This document shows, one piece after another, positions 1 through 5,439 of a DNA stretch of 6,611 nt. The DNA comes from Fibrobacteraceae bacterium (GTDB lineage: Bacteria > Fibrobacterota > Fibrobacteria > Fibrobacterales > Fibrobacteraceae). Position 1 is the first letter of the stretch. Each line of letters begins with the position of its first letter. Where the stretch lies: NCBI GenBank assembly GCA_023231365.1, contig JALNVO010000150.1, positions 1 to 6,611 of the forward strand. Reading direction: 5' to 3'. A program made the translations under genes and the position numbers. The notes beneath the pieces were generated by a model. The model worked only from the letters and a program-made list of their open reading frames with translations, ran no database searches and was not told the origin of the DNA.

Positions 1-1
1 G

Positions 2-649
2 AATTCTCTTCGCCGTCGCGATTGGCTTAAAGACCGTCTTGTATTTGAATTAGGTATGGGCTCCCGTCAACCAGTGATGGGTGAAACCGGCCTTGGGATG
101 GGTTTTGGCTTTGGCGCTGAATATATTACCCGTTGGCATCTCGCTCTTTATGGATCCTTCGGATTCATTCCTAGCGGTGATGATCCGGACTTTTCCAATA
201 TTAAGTTGGAAGGCGGAACAGGATGGAAAGTGGGTCTTAACTACTATCTTTTTGCAAAGAACCCGTTGCATTTAGGCCTTTCTGCCTCTTATGGAACAGT
301 TTATTATGATCATGACATTGTCGCTGCGGACTCTAATGATTTTACCCGCGAATTGATTACGACGATGGGCTGGCAGTTTGATGTGCTTATTACTTATCTT
401 ACAAACGAATGGTATTATTTGCAATTTGCCGTCGGTATGTATTATGCTCCGGACGCACACAAGGATTCTTTCAAAACGGATTATTTGACCGGCGTCGAAT
501 CGTCCCGCGTGGTGGATCATGATGGCATTTCCAAGTATGGTCTTGTATTTGGCATTACCATCGGCTTCGCACTGCCTGAATTCTTCCCGGATGCAACGGA
601 AATTCACCGTCGCGAACGTGAGAAAAAATACGGTAACAGCGAAGATTAA
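2..649 (+). CDS. Probable outer-membrane beta-barrel protein, 3' part only
   Basis: The reading frame is open from the first bases of the window, so the gene starts upstream and only the last 215 residues are seen. The ATG at 56 is internal to this open frame and has no clear ribosome binding site, so I do not take it as the start. The protein is rich in Gly, Tyr, Phe and Trp, with alternating hydrophobic stretches such as GMGFGFGAEY, HLGLSASYG, YYLQFAVGMYY and YGLVFGITIGF, separated by polar, Asp-rich loops. That pattern is typical of transmembrane beta-strands in outer-membrane barrels. The last apparent strand is followed by a charged tail of about 25 residues (ending GNSED), so the protein does not end in the aromatic residue usual for BAM substrates. 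I do not recognise the family; a porin-like or surface barrel is an inference. No clear terminator lies between it and the downstream tRNA promoter. Confidence 0.6.
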   Translation, partial: NSLRRRDWLKDRLVFELGMGSRQPVMGETGLGMGFGFGAEYITRWHLALYGSFGFIPSGDDPDFSNIKLEGGTGWKVGLNYYLFAKNPLHLGLSASYGTVYYDHDIVAADSNDFTRELITTMGWQFDVLITYLTNEWYYLQFAVGMYYAPDAHKDSFKTDYLTGVESSRVVDHDGISKYGLVFGITIGFALPEFFPDATEIHRREREKKYGNSED

Positions 650-669
650 TCGAGTTTTGGCTTCAGGCC

Positions 670-698
670 TTGAAAAGTGGGGCTGATAAAGCTAATTT
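670..698 (+). promoter_or_regulatory. Putative sigma70 promoter of the tRNA-Arg gene
   Basis: TTGAAA (670-675) and TAATTT (693-698) are separated by exactly 17 bases. Transcription would start near 704-706, a few bases before the tRNA 5' end at 711. The bases just after the -10 (GCGAAAGC) are fairly G+C rich, as is usual for stable-RNA promoters under stringent control; that regulation is inference. The rest of the 650-710 gap shows no other signal apart from the palindrome at its end. Confidence 0.5.
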
Positions 699-712
699 GC
701 GAAAGCTTTCGC
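699..712. repeat. Perfect 14-bp palindrome at the tRNA 5' boundary
   Basis: GCGAAAGCTTTCGC is its own reverse complement. It spans the predicted transcription start and takes in the first two bases of the mature tRNA. It could be an operator-like site, a precursor hairpin near the RNase P cleavage site, or chance. Confidence 0.6.
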
Positions 713-784
713 ACTTGTAGCTCAGTTGGATAGAGTGTCAGCCTCCGAAGTTGAAGGTCGCGAGTTCGACTCTCGCCAAGTGCA
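711..784 (+). tRNA. tRNA-Arg, anticodon CCG
   Basis: A full cloverleaf can be folded by eye. The acceptor stem is GCACTTG (711-717) with CAAGTGC (777-783), seven perfect pairs, and the discriminator base is A784. The D stem is GCTC/GAGT with one G-T pair and a D loop containing GG. The anticodon stem is TCAGC/GTTGA with loop CTCCGAA, placing the anticodon CCG at 745-747, which reads the arginine codon CGG. The T stem is GCGAG/CTCGC with a TTCGACT loop. The A at standard position 20 of the D loop (A730) fits arginine identity. No 3' CCA is encoded (ATA follows C783), so CCA must be added by the nucleotidyltransferase. The gene stands alone, with its own promoter and terminator. Confidence 0.95.
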
Positions 785-792
785 TATAAAAG

Positions 793-824
793 AAAACGCA
801 TCGGAGTTCCGGTGCGTTTTTTTT
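793..824. terminator. Bidirectional intrinsic terminator between tRNA-Arg and rimO
   Basis: The stem ACGCATCGG (796-804) pairs with CCGGTGCGT (809-817) around an AGTT loop, nine pairs with one T-G wobble, extended by A/T pairs. On the plus strand it ends in eight Ts, closing the tRNA transcript about ten bases after the mature 3' end. On the minus strand the same hairpin is followed by TTTTCTTTT and lies just after the rimO stop, so it should serve both convergent units. Confidence 0.85.
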
Positions 825-836
825 CTCGGAATTGAA

Positions 837-2150
837 TTAAATTTTTCCGATAATCTTTGCAATGAGCTCGTGAGGGGTTGAGTCGACGACCTGAACTTTG
901 TAGAACTCGCCCGGAGTAGCGTTTCCTTCCACAATTTTTACGATATCGTCTGTGTCGAGTGCGTTGCCTTCCGTGCGACCGATAAAGTGATAATCGCTTT
1001 CCTCCGCTACGCCGTCGATGATGACTTTGACTTCTTTTCCGATGATGGCTTCGTTTGCTTCTTCGGCGATTTCTTCTTGAACATCGTTGATTGCGTCGAG
1101 CCTCGCTCTAGCTTCTTCTTCGCTTACAGGGAGCTCTTTCAGCTTCATTGCCGGCGTATTCTCTTCCGGGCTAAAGACAAAGCCGCCGAGGTGCTCAAAA
1201 CGCGTTTCTTGGATGAGTTCCATCAATTGATCGAAATCTTCTTGTGTTTCTCCGGGGAATCCGACGAGGACTGTTGTGCGGAGTGTGACTCCGGGGACTT
1301 TTTCGCGGATTGACTTGAGAATGCCTTTTAAGGAAGTCTTGTCGTAATGGCGGCGCATAAGCTTCAGCACTTTATCGCTTGCGTGCTGAATGGGCATATC
1401 GATGTATTTGCAAAGTCGGGGTTCCTTGCCCATAAGCTCCAGAAGTTCGTCGTCAATGAATTCCGGGTACCAGTAGAGCATCCGGATCCAAGGAATTTCC
1501 GTTTCTTTCAGAAGCGCTTTGAGAAGTTCGGTAAGGGTGCCGCCTTTTTTTCCTTTTTCGCGACCAAAGTATGTTGTATCCTGGGCGATCAGAGTGAGTT
1601 CTTTTACGCCTTGTTTTTCGAGTTCCTTGGCTTCTTTAACGATGTCTTTTATGGATGAAGATTCTTGCTTGCCGCGGATATTCGGAATCGCGCAGAATGC
1701 GCAGCGGCGATTACAACCTTCGGCAATTTTCAAATAGGCGTGGTGCGGGTATTCCCCTAAATTCAACCGCGGAAGTTCTTCTTTTCCGCTTGCCCTGCCA
1801 TCATAGCCGATGACTTCTAAGATTTTATTTTTTTTATATGTACCCAGCCAAAAATCCACTTCGGGCATTTCCTTTGGCAGGTCTTTCATATAGCGTTCGG
1901 AAAGGCATCCGGAAACGATAAGCTTCTGGTTCGGCTTTTTAATTTTTATGTAAGAGAGAATGATGTCGATGGATTCTTCTTTGGCGGCTTCGATAAAACC
2001 GCAAGTATTTATAAGCAAATAGTCCGCTTTATCTGCAGACTTTGCAGAAATGAATCCTGCGGAATAAAGTTCGGCGAGCAAATGCTCCGCATCGACTTGG
2101 TTCTTGGCACAGCCGAGTTGTGCTGCGAAAATGCGAGGATGTTTAGGCAA
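837..2150 (-). CDS. rimO: Ribosomal protein S12 methylthiotransferase RimO
   Basis: This radical-SAM enzyme adds a methylthio group to the conserved aspartate of ribosomal protein S12 (Asp88 in E. coli). The 437-residue length is close to the E. coli protein. The N-terminal UPF0004 domain carries the three Cys expected to bind the auxiliary [4Fe-4S] cluster: C14 in LGCAKN, C50 in INTCGF and C82 in SGCLSE. The radical-SAM domain has C146, C150 and C153 in GCNRRCAFC. DMPIQHASDKVLKLMRR (251-267) and VGFPGET (296-302) follow, and a TRAM RNA-binding-type domain occupies about 368-432. The LGCAKN and DMPIQHAS forms favour RimO over MiaB. The start codon is TTG at 2150-2148. It leaves 10 residues before LGC, as in the family, and there is no in-frame ATG before residue 88. 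The only SD-like sequence is GGGAA, inside the end of the upstream gene, so translation is probably coupled to the SPOR lipoprotein three bases upstream. Confidence 0.95.
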   Translation of the reverse strand: MPKHPRIFAAQLGCAKNQVDAEHLLAELYSAGFISAKSADKADYLLINTCGFIEAAKEESIDIILSYIKIKKPNQKLIVSGCLSERYMKDLPKEMPEVDFWLGTYKKNKILEVIGYDGRASGKEELPRLNLGEYPHHAYLKIAEGCNRRCAFCAIPNIRGKQESSSIKDIVKEAKELEKQGVKELTLIAQDTTYFGREKGKKGGTLTELLKALLKETEIPWIRMLYWYPEFIDDELLELMGKEPRLCKYIDMPIQHASDKVLKLMRRHYDKTSLKGILKSIREKVPGVTLRTTVLVGFPGETQEDFDQLMELIQETRFEHLGGFVFSPEENTPAMKLKELPVSEEEARARLDAINDVQEEIAEEANEAIIGKEVKVIIDGVAEESDYHFIGRTEGNALDTDDIVKIVEGNATPGEFYKVQVVDSTPHELIAKIIGKI

Positions 2151-2153
2151 GGA

Positions 2154-2963
2154 TTATTCCCAATCGTCGTAGTCCGAGTCGTTTGCTGCAGGCACATTTG
2201 CCGGTGCCGGTGCTGCGGTTGTTTCTTCTTGTACGGGGGTGGTGGCCGCTGGTGTTTCTGTTGCTGGTAGAGAAGAAGTTTCTACAGCCGTAGAAGAAGA
2301 CGATCCTGCGCTCGAAGAGACTGCTTCTGAGGAAGACTCTTCAACTGCTTGTACCGCTGGTGTGGAAGATTGTTCAGCTGTTGTAGATGTGTAGGAGGAG
2401 GCTGCTGCTGGGGTCGATTCTTGGGTGGATGCCGATTCCGAGTTGCCATAAGAATTGGAATTGTCTGAATCAGAGGTACCGACAGAATCGTTGGACCTGT
2501 AATCGACCCACCAAGCAAATCCTTGTGGCTCTAGGGTGGATTTGCCAAAGTTCTGCGCTTCGGCGAGCGTCTTGAAATAACCTACACGGATGCGGTAATA
2601 TGTGCCTTCGAGCTCGCCCGGATTCTCCACTTCGGAGATGTATCCCTTGATGTTTTGATCTTCCAGCTTTTTGAGGATTGCGTTTGCACCTTTCTTGGAG
2701 GGTTGAATTCCGACTTGGATTGTGTATCCTCCTTCATCTCCGGGAGCTGTTGCTGAATTTTGAGTTTTGAAAGTTCCTTTTGCATCCGAGGAAAGAGATT
2801 GGATGGATTGGAGTTCCGGTATATCCGCAGAATCATTTTTTGCTGCTTCTGCCTTTTTGTGATTGATTTCCGGAACGACGTTTTCTTCTTCGTCGTTACA
2901 GGCGGAAAGGCTGAGGCAAAGCAATGCTGAGCAGGCGATTGCAGAGAATTTTATAAGTTTCAC
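2154..2963 (-). CDS. SPOR-domain lipoprotein with Ser/Thr/Ala-rich tail
   Basis: This is a 269-residue predicted envelope lipoprotein. The signal peptide (residues 1-21) ends in the lipobox LSAC, so C22 should be lipidated. A short Glu/Lys-rich linker follows, and then a SPOR domain at about 78-155 (GYTIQVGIQ at its first strand, YYRIRVGYFKTLAEAQ near its end). SPOR domains bind denuded septal peptidoglycan, so a role near division sites or the cell wall is inferred. The usual order has SPOR at the C terminus; here a tail of about 115 residues, rich in Ser, Thr, Ala, Pro and Glu, follows it and ends in the acidic DSDYDDWE. The start is GTG (2963-2961) with AGGAG six bases upstream and a promoter at 3030-3058. 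It is the first gene of an operon with rimO, a pairing with no obvious functional logic. The exact partner or role is unknown. Confidence 0.85.
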   Translation of the reverse strand: MKLIKFSAIACSALLCLSLSACNDEEENVVPEINHKKAEAAKNDSADIPELQSIQSLSSDAKGTFKTQNSATAPGDEGGYTIQVGIQPSKKGANAILKKLEDQNIKGYISEVENPGELEGTYYRIRVGYFKTLAEAQNFGKSTLEPQGFAWWVDYRSNDSVGTSDSDNSNSYGNSESASTQESTPAAASSYTSTTAEQSSTPAVQAVEESSSEAVSSSAGSSSSTAVETSSLPATETPAATTPVQEETTAAPAPANVPAANDSDYDDWE

Positions 2964-2985
2964 GGTTCTCTCCTAATAAGTGCCC

Positions 2986-3020
2986 TCGCCGAAGGAACTG
3001 ACGTTCCCCAAACTCGGCGA
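2986..3020 (-). promoter_or_regulatory. Hairpin in the 5' leader of the SPOR lipoprotein mRNA
   Basis: TCGCCGA (2986-2992) and TCGGCGA (3014-3020) are perfect 7-base inverted arms. Inside them GGAAC (2994-2998) pairs with GTTCC (3003-3007) around TGAC. On the minus-strand transcript this folded element lies a few bases after the predicted start near 3023 and upstream of the ribosome binding site. It may stabilise the 5' end of the mRNA or take part in leader regulation. It is not followed by a U-run in that direction, so it is not a terminator for the lipoprotein gene. Confidence 0.55.
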
Positions 3021-3029
3021 TTTCTTAAA

Positions 3030-3058
3030 AATATACATAAGTCTTTGATTAGTCGCAA
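3030..3058 (-). promoter_or_regulatory. Putative promoter of the SPOR lipoprotein-rimO operon
   Basis: Read on the minus strand, TTGCGA (3058-3053) and TATATT (3035-3030) are separated by 17 bases. Transcription would start near 3023 and give a leader of about 60 bases. The spacing and -10 match those of the divergent rpsU promoter. Confidence 0.6.
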
Positions 3059-3107
3059 GTTATGAAAAATAAAAAGTGCAGGAAAATGCATACTTTAGAA
3101 GGTGCCC

Positions 3108-3136
3108 TTGACGTATTGCCTGTTTTTGAATATATT
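3108..3136 (+). promoter_or_regulatory. Putative promoter of rpsU
   Basis: TTGACG (3108-3113), a 17-base spacer and TATATT (3131-3136) make a near-consensus sigma70 promoter. The 45 bases upstream are A-rich and could act as an UP element. The start would be near 3143, leaving a leader of about 34 bases before the GTG start of rpsU. Confidence 0.75.
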
Positions 3137-3162
3137 TGGCGTCCGTAGAGAAATATTCAACC

Positions 3163-3168
3163 TAAGGA
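3163..3168 (+). promoter_or_regulatory. Ribosome binding site that fixes the rpsU start
   Basis: TAAGGA lies eight bases before the GTG at 3177. It supports that codon as the start instead of the upstream GTG at 3102, which would sit before the promoter. Confidence 0.7.
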
Positions 3169-3176
3169 ATATAACT

Positions 3177-3386
3177 GTGATCGGTGTCGTAGTTAAGCCC
3201 AATGAGCCATTTGAACGCGCTCTTAAGCGTTTCACAAAGTCTTGCGAAAAGAACGGAATCATCTCTGATGTAAAGAAGCGCCAACGTTTTGAGAAGCCTT
3301 CTGAAGAAAAGAAGCGCATTGAAACGGCAGCCCGTCGCAAGCGCCTCAAGGAAATTGCGGATCAAAACCGCAAGCGCCTTTATTAA
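3177..3386 (+). CDS. rpsU: 30S ribosomal protein S21
   Basis: A 69-residue, very basic protein that matches bacterial S21 along its length (E. coli: 71 residues). The N-terminal part has VVVKPNEPFERALKRF (4-19), the conserved core. A Lys/Arg-rich helical C-terminal half follows, with EKKRIETAARRKR (44-56) and the end RKRLY. S21 sits on the 30S platform near the 3' end of 16S rRNA and helps initiation. The start is GTG, because initiation upstream would put the promoter inside the gene, and the SD-like TAAGGA sits eight bases before it. A terminator-like hairpin follows, and then the YqeY gene in the same direction; rpsU-yqeY adjacency is common in bacteria. The dnaG-rpoD genes that often follow are absent here, since the next gene is convergent. 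Confidence 0.95.
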   Translation: MIGVVVKPNEPFERALKRFTKSCEKNGIISDVKKRQRFEKPSEEKKRIETAARRKRLKEIADQNRKRLY

Positions 3387-3408
3387 TTAGGGCCTTTGAA
3401 GAGAAGCG

Positions 3409-3454
3409 AAGGGAAAGTAAAATACTACTTTCCCTTTTGGTGTTTTTATTTTTT
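3409..3454 (+). terminator. Probable intrinsic terminator after rpsU
   Basis: AAGGGAAAGTA (3409-3419) pairs perfectly with TACTTTCCCTT (3426-3436) over 11 bases with a six-base loop. The T-rich stretch TTGGTGTTTTTATTTTTT follows, though the T-run is offset by a few bases. It may be partial, letting some transcription continue into the YqeY gene. Confidence 0.6.
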
Positions 3455-3466
3455 ATGAAGATTAAA

Positions 3467-3483
3467 TTTCCCTGTCAGGGAAA
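3467..3483 (+). promoter_or_regulatory. Palindrome abutting the yqeY ribosome binding site
   Basis: TTTCCCTG (3467-3474) and CAGGGAAA (3476-3483) are perfect inverted arms around one T. As RNA they form a stem of seven pairs with a three-base loop. The 3' arm ends beside the SD AAGGA (3484-3488), so the structure could limit ribosome access; as DNA it could be an operator. Its GGGAAA and TTTCCC blocks also match those of the terminator hairpin upstream, allowing alternative pairing. Confidence 0.5.
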
Positions 3484-3494
3484 AAGGATTCATT

Positions 3495-3965
3495 ATGGCA
3501 GATTCTCTTGTTAAAGCTTCTAGTTCCCTTCTTCAGCAGATTCTTGGAGACATCAAGGACGCGATGAAAGCCCATGATGCTTCTACGCTCGAAGCCTTGC
3601 GTACGCTTCACTCCGACATTAAGAATTCTGCGATTAATTCTGGAAAGGAAATTTCGGATGAAATGGTTATAGATGTCCTCGCCAAGAGCATCAAGCAGCG
3701 CAATGAATCGATCGAACTCCTCCGCAAGGGTGGCCGCGAAGAAAATGCCAAAGAGGAAGAAACTGTCATTGCTCTTTATCAGAAGTACCTTCCGAAGGCT
3801 CTCTCCGAAGAAGAAGTCAAGGCCCTTATTGCCGAGATCAAGGCTGCTGTGGGCGCCCAAGGCCCGAAAGATATGGGCAAGATCATGAAGGAACTGACAC
3901 CCAAGGTCAAGGGCCGTTTTGATGGCCACAAAGTAAGCGAGCTCGTAAAAGCCGCTCTCGGTTAA
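3495..3965 (+). CDS. yqeY: GatB/YqeY domain-containing protein
   Basis: A 156-residue soluble protein of the YqeY family, which is all-helical and related to the C-terminal tRNA-binding domain of GatB, the amidotransferase subunit that makes Gln-tRNA or Asn-tRNA. The stand-alone function is not firmly known. Family features seen are LRTLHSDIKNS (35-45), KQRNESIELLRKGGR (67-81), QKYLPKALSEEEV (96-108) and the signature DMGKIMKELTPKVKGRFDG (126-144). The length is a few residues above the usual of about 148, the extra being at the N terminus. The ATG start has AAGGA six bases upstream. It lies downstream of rpsU, as in many bacteria. It may be read through from the rpsU promoter past a leaky terminator or have its own; I see no convincing separate promoter. 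Confidence 0.92.
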   Translation: MADSLVKASSSLLQQILGDIKDAMKAHDASTLEALRTLHSDIKNSAINSGKEISDEMVIDVLAKSIKQRNESIELLRKGGREENAKEEETVIALYQKYLPKALSEEEVKALIAEIKAAVGAQGPKDMGKIMKELTPKVKGRFDGHKVSELVKAALG

Positions 3966-3982
3966 TTTATACGATCTGAAAC

Positions 3983-4016
3983 AAAAAATTCTTGAGACCC
4001 GCTCAAGAATTTTTTT
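3983..4016. terminator. Strong bidirectional terminator between yqeY and rpiA
   Basis: The stem AAAAAATTCTTGAG (3983-3996) pairs perfectly with CTCAAGAATTTTTT (4002-4015) around an ACCCG loop. On the plus strand it ends in a run of seven Ts 18 bases after the yqeY stop. The A-run at its 5' side gives a T-run on the minus strand, so it can also stop transcription coming from rpiA. Confidence 0.9.
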
Positions 4017-4082
4017 ATGCATTCAGAATGCTCGTCTTCATCAAACTATTCTATCTCTGGAACGTTCTATTTCGATAAAATC

Positions 4083-4127
4083 CGCTTTGCAAATACCCCA
4101 AACATCAGTTCTTTTATATTCAAAGCG
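4083..4127 (-). repeat. Inverted repeat just downstream of rpiA
   Basis: CGCTTTG (4083-4089) and CAAAGCG (4121-4127) are perfect 7-base arms with a 31-base interior. On the minus strand the structure begins two bases after the rpiA stop and is followed by GATTTTATC. It could be a weak first terminator or an mRNA 3'-end stabiliser ahead of the strong one at 3983-4016; the long loop makes this uncertain. The rest of the 3966-4129 gap holds a small GCATTC-A-GAATGC dyad (4019-4031) and nothing else I can name. Confidence 0.35.
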
Positions 4128-4129
4128 AT

Positions 4130-4816
4130 CTAGAATTCTTCGAGCCCTTCGCTCGCGGCGATAATTACTTTGTTTGCCATTCCAATGAAGAGACCGTGCC
4201 CGAGAAGACCTGGAATTTTGTTCAGTTCGAAATTCAGTTTAGCGGGGTCGGCTATTGGACCGAAATTGGCATCTGCGATGAGATTCCCGGAATCGCTGAT
4301 GACAGGGCCGTCTTTGCCGGGAGCGCCAAGGCGCACTGAAACTTTGGCGCCGAGTTTTTCGACTTTATATGTAACCGAGCCTATTGCATTTGGGAGAATT
4401 TCAAGCGGCACTGCGAATTTTTCGCCGAGCTTGTTCACTTTTTTGCCGGAGTCGGCGATGATGATGTAAACATCTGCCATGGAAGCGACAATCTTTTCCA
4501 AAAGGTGTGCTGCTCCGCGACCTTTGATAAGGTTGCGGGCGGGATCGATTTCATCGGCTCCATCGATCGCCATATCTAGAAATTTGGCTTCGCCGAGTTC
4601 GATGAGGGGAATTCCTTCTTTGCGGCATTGCAGCGTAGTGCTCCAACTGGTACTCACTGCGGTCACTTTCAAATTTTCGGTGCGGATGCGTTCGGCAAGT
4701 CTCGCCACCATAAATGTGGCTGTACTGCCCGTTCCTAGCCCTACGGTCATTCCGGTTTGGATCATATTAGCCGCGCGTTCGCCGGCTGCTTTTTTGAGTG
4801 CGTTCAAGTCTGACAT
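4130..4816 (-). CDS. rpiA: Ribose-5-phosphate isomerase A
   Basis: This 228-residue enzyme interconverts ribose 5-phosphate and ribulose 5-phosphate in the non-oxidative pentose phosphate pathway in the cytoplasm. The phosphate-binding loop GLGTGSTA (26-33) is intact. The catalytic region IDGADEID (84-91) supplies D85 and D88, followed by K98 in IKGRGAA and E107 in LEKI. These match E. coli D81, D84, K94 and E103 with a constant offset of four. KGRG replaces the more usual KGGG. The end has the conserved IPGLLGHGLFIG (201-212). I chose the ATG at 4816, which overlaps the FKBP stop as TAATG, over an in-frame TTG at 4825. GGGAGG lies 11 bases before the ATG but only two before the TTG. The overlap implies cotranscription and translational coupling with the FKBP gene; no separate promoter is seen. 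Confidence 0.95.
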   Translation of the reverse strand: MSDLNALKKAAGERAANMIQTGMTVGLGTGSTATFMVARLAERIRTENLKVTAVSTSWSTTLQCRKEGIPLIELGEAKFLDMAIDGADEIDPARNLIKGRGAAHLLEKIVASMADVYIIIADSGKKVNKLGEKFAVPLEILPNAIGSVTYKVEKLGAKVSVRLGAPGKDGPVISDSGNLIADANFGPIADPAKLNFELNKIPGLLGHGLFIGMANKVIIAASEGLEEF

Positions 4817-5439
4817 TAGCGCCAATGCCTCCCGAAATTGCTGTGGTCGTCTTCTGGATTATCGTCTGAGCTTTCATTGAAATCATCTTCGCTATCATCG
4901 GTATCTTCGTCGGGAAATCCCGTTTCGAGTTCGGTGATCGTGGGTTCTTGGATGTCGACGATTGTCACTTCAAATACGAGGTCTTTGCCTGCGAAAGGAT
5001 GGTTACCGTCTAAGGTGACGGTTTTTTCCTTAATTTCTCGGACGACATAAACGTCCGGGTCGTCTTGGCTGTCATCGCGGGCGTAAATATCTTTGGGATC
5101 TTCAGGGATGGAAAATTCTGTCAGGTTGTCCTCATCCCTATACATTTCGAGTTCCATGCCGATCCAAATTTCGCCAATATTCTTGAGTTCATCTTTTTTG
5201 ACTTCGATGATCAAGTCTTTGCGGTAGGCACCATAACCTTTGTCGTATGGAACGTTTATTACAAGGTGGTCGCCTTTCTTGTGACCTTCGAGGGCTTCTT
5301 CCAAACCGACGATGATGCTGTCGCAGCCATGCATATAGAGGAACGGAAAGTTATCCGGGACTTCCTCGATGATGGTGCCGTTCATATCCCTGAGGGTATA
5401 GGCAAGGCTCACTTTCTTGTTTTTTGAAACGATTTCCAT
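4816..5439 (-). CDS. SlyD-like FKBP-type peptidyl-prolyl isomerase
   Basis: A 207-residue cytoplasmic protein, no signal peptide, resembling SlyD, which combines prolyl isomerase and chaperone activity. The FKBP part has VSLAYTLRDMNGTIIEE (10-26) and GCDSIIVGLEEALEGHKKGD (38-57), then AYGAYRKDL-like sequence. The flap-inserted chaperone domain runs from about 74 to 142. The closing strand contains DGNHPFAGKDLVFEV (144-158), the SlyD signature. Two things differ from E. coli SlyD as I recall it. The flap domain holds roughly 20 extra, mostly acidic residues (about 102-128). The C-terminal tail (166-207) is Asp/Glu/Ser-rich with only two His, not the His/Cys-rich nickel-binding tail. The ATG at 5439 has only GGGG three bases upstream. 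The frame stays open further upstream to 5775, but that part overlaps the divergent phosphoesterase gene and is not FKBP-like. rpiA follows with a one-base overlap. Confidence 0.88.
   Translation of the reverse strand: MEIVSKNKKVSLAYTLRDMNGTIIEEVPDNFPFLYMHGCDSIIVGLEEALEGHKKGDHLVINVPYDKGYGAYRKDLIIEVKKDELKNIGEIWIGMELEMYRDEDNLTEFSIPEDPKDIYARDDSQDDPDVYVVREIKEKTVTLDGNHPFAGKDLVFEVTIVDIQEPTITELETGFPDEDTDDSEDDFNESSDDNPEDDHSNFGRHWR

Noticed and set aside
1..6. GAATTC at the very start as a sign of a cloned restriction fragment
   Set aside because: The same hexamer occurs elsewhere in the window and the far end is not an EcoRI site, so it says nothing reliable.
711..784. tRNA gene as an integration site of a mobile element
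   Set aside because: No integrase, no repeat of the tRNA 3' end and only housekeeping genes on the 3' side were seen.
987..1737. Long plus-strand ORFs opposite rimO
   Set aside because: They are Phe-rich or Arg/Ser-rich shadows of the rimO coding strand, with no start signals and no recognisable motif.
3062..3148. Small 28-codon ORF starting ATG AAA AAT in the divergent region
   Set aside because: It has no SD, spans the rpsU promoter and extends past its expected start, so it would not be transcribed from that promoter.
3102..3176. N-terminal extension of rpsU to the GTG at 3102
   Set aside because: It would start upstream of and include the near-consensus promoter, and it adds residues foreign to S21. 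GTG at 3177 has an SD and gives the normal length.
3395..3423. Possible promoter TTTGAA-17-TAAAAT before yqeY
   Set aside because: Its -10 lies inside the perfect terminator stem after rpsU and the -35 match is poor, so the resemblance is likely chance in A/T-rich DNA.
4817..4825. TTG start for rpiA three codons upstream
   Set aside because: The SD lies only two bases before it, too close, whereas the ATG at 4816 forms the common TAATG coupling.
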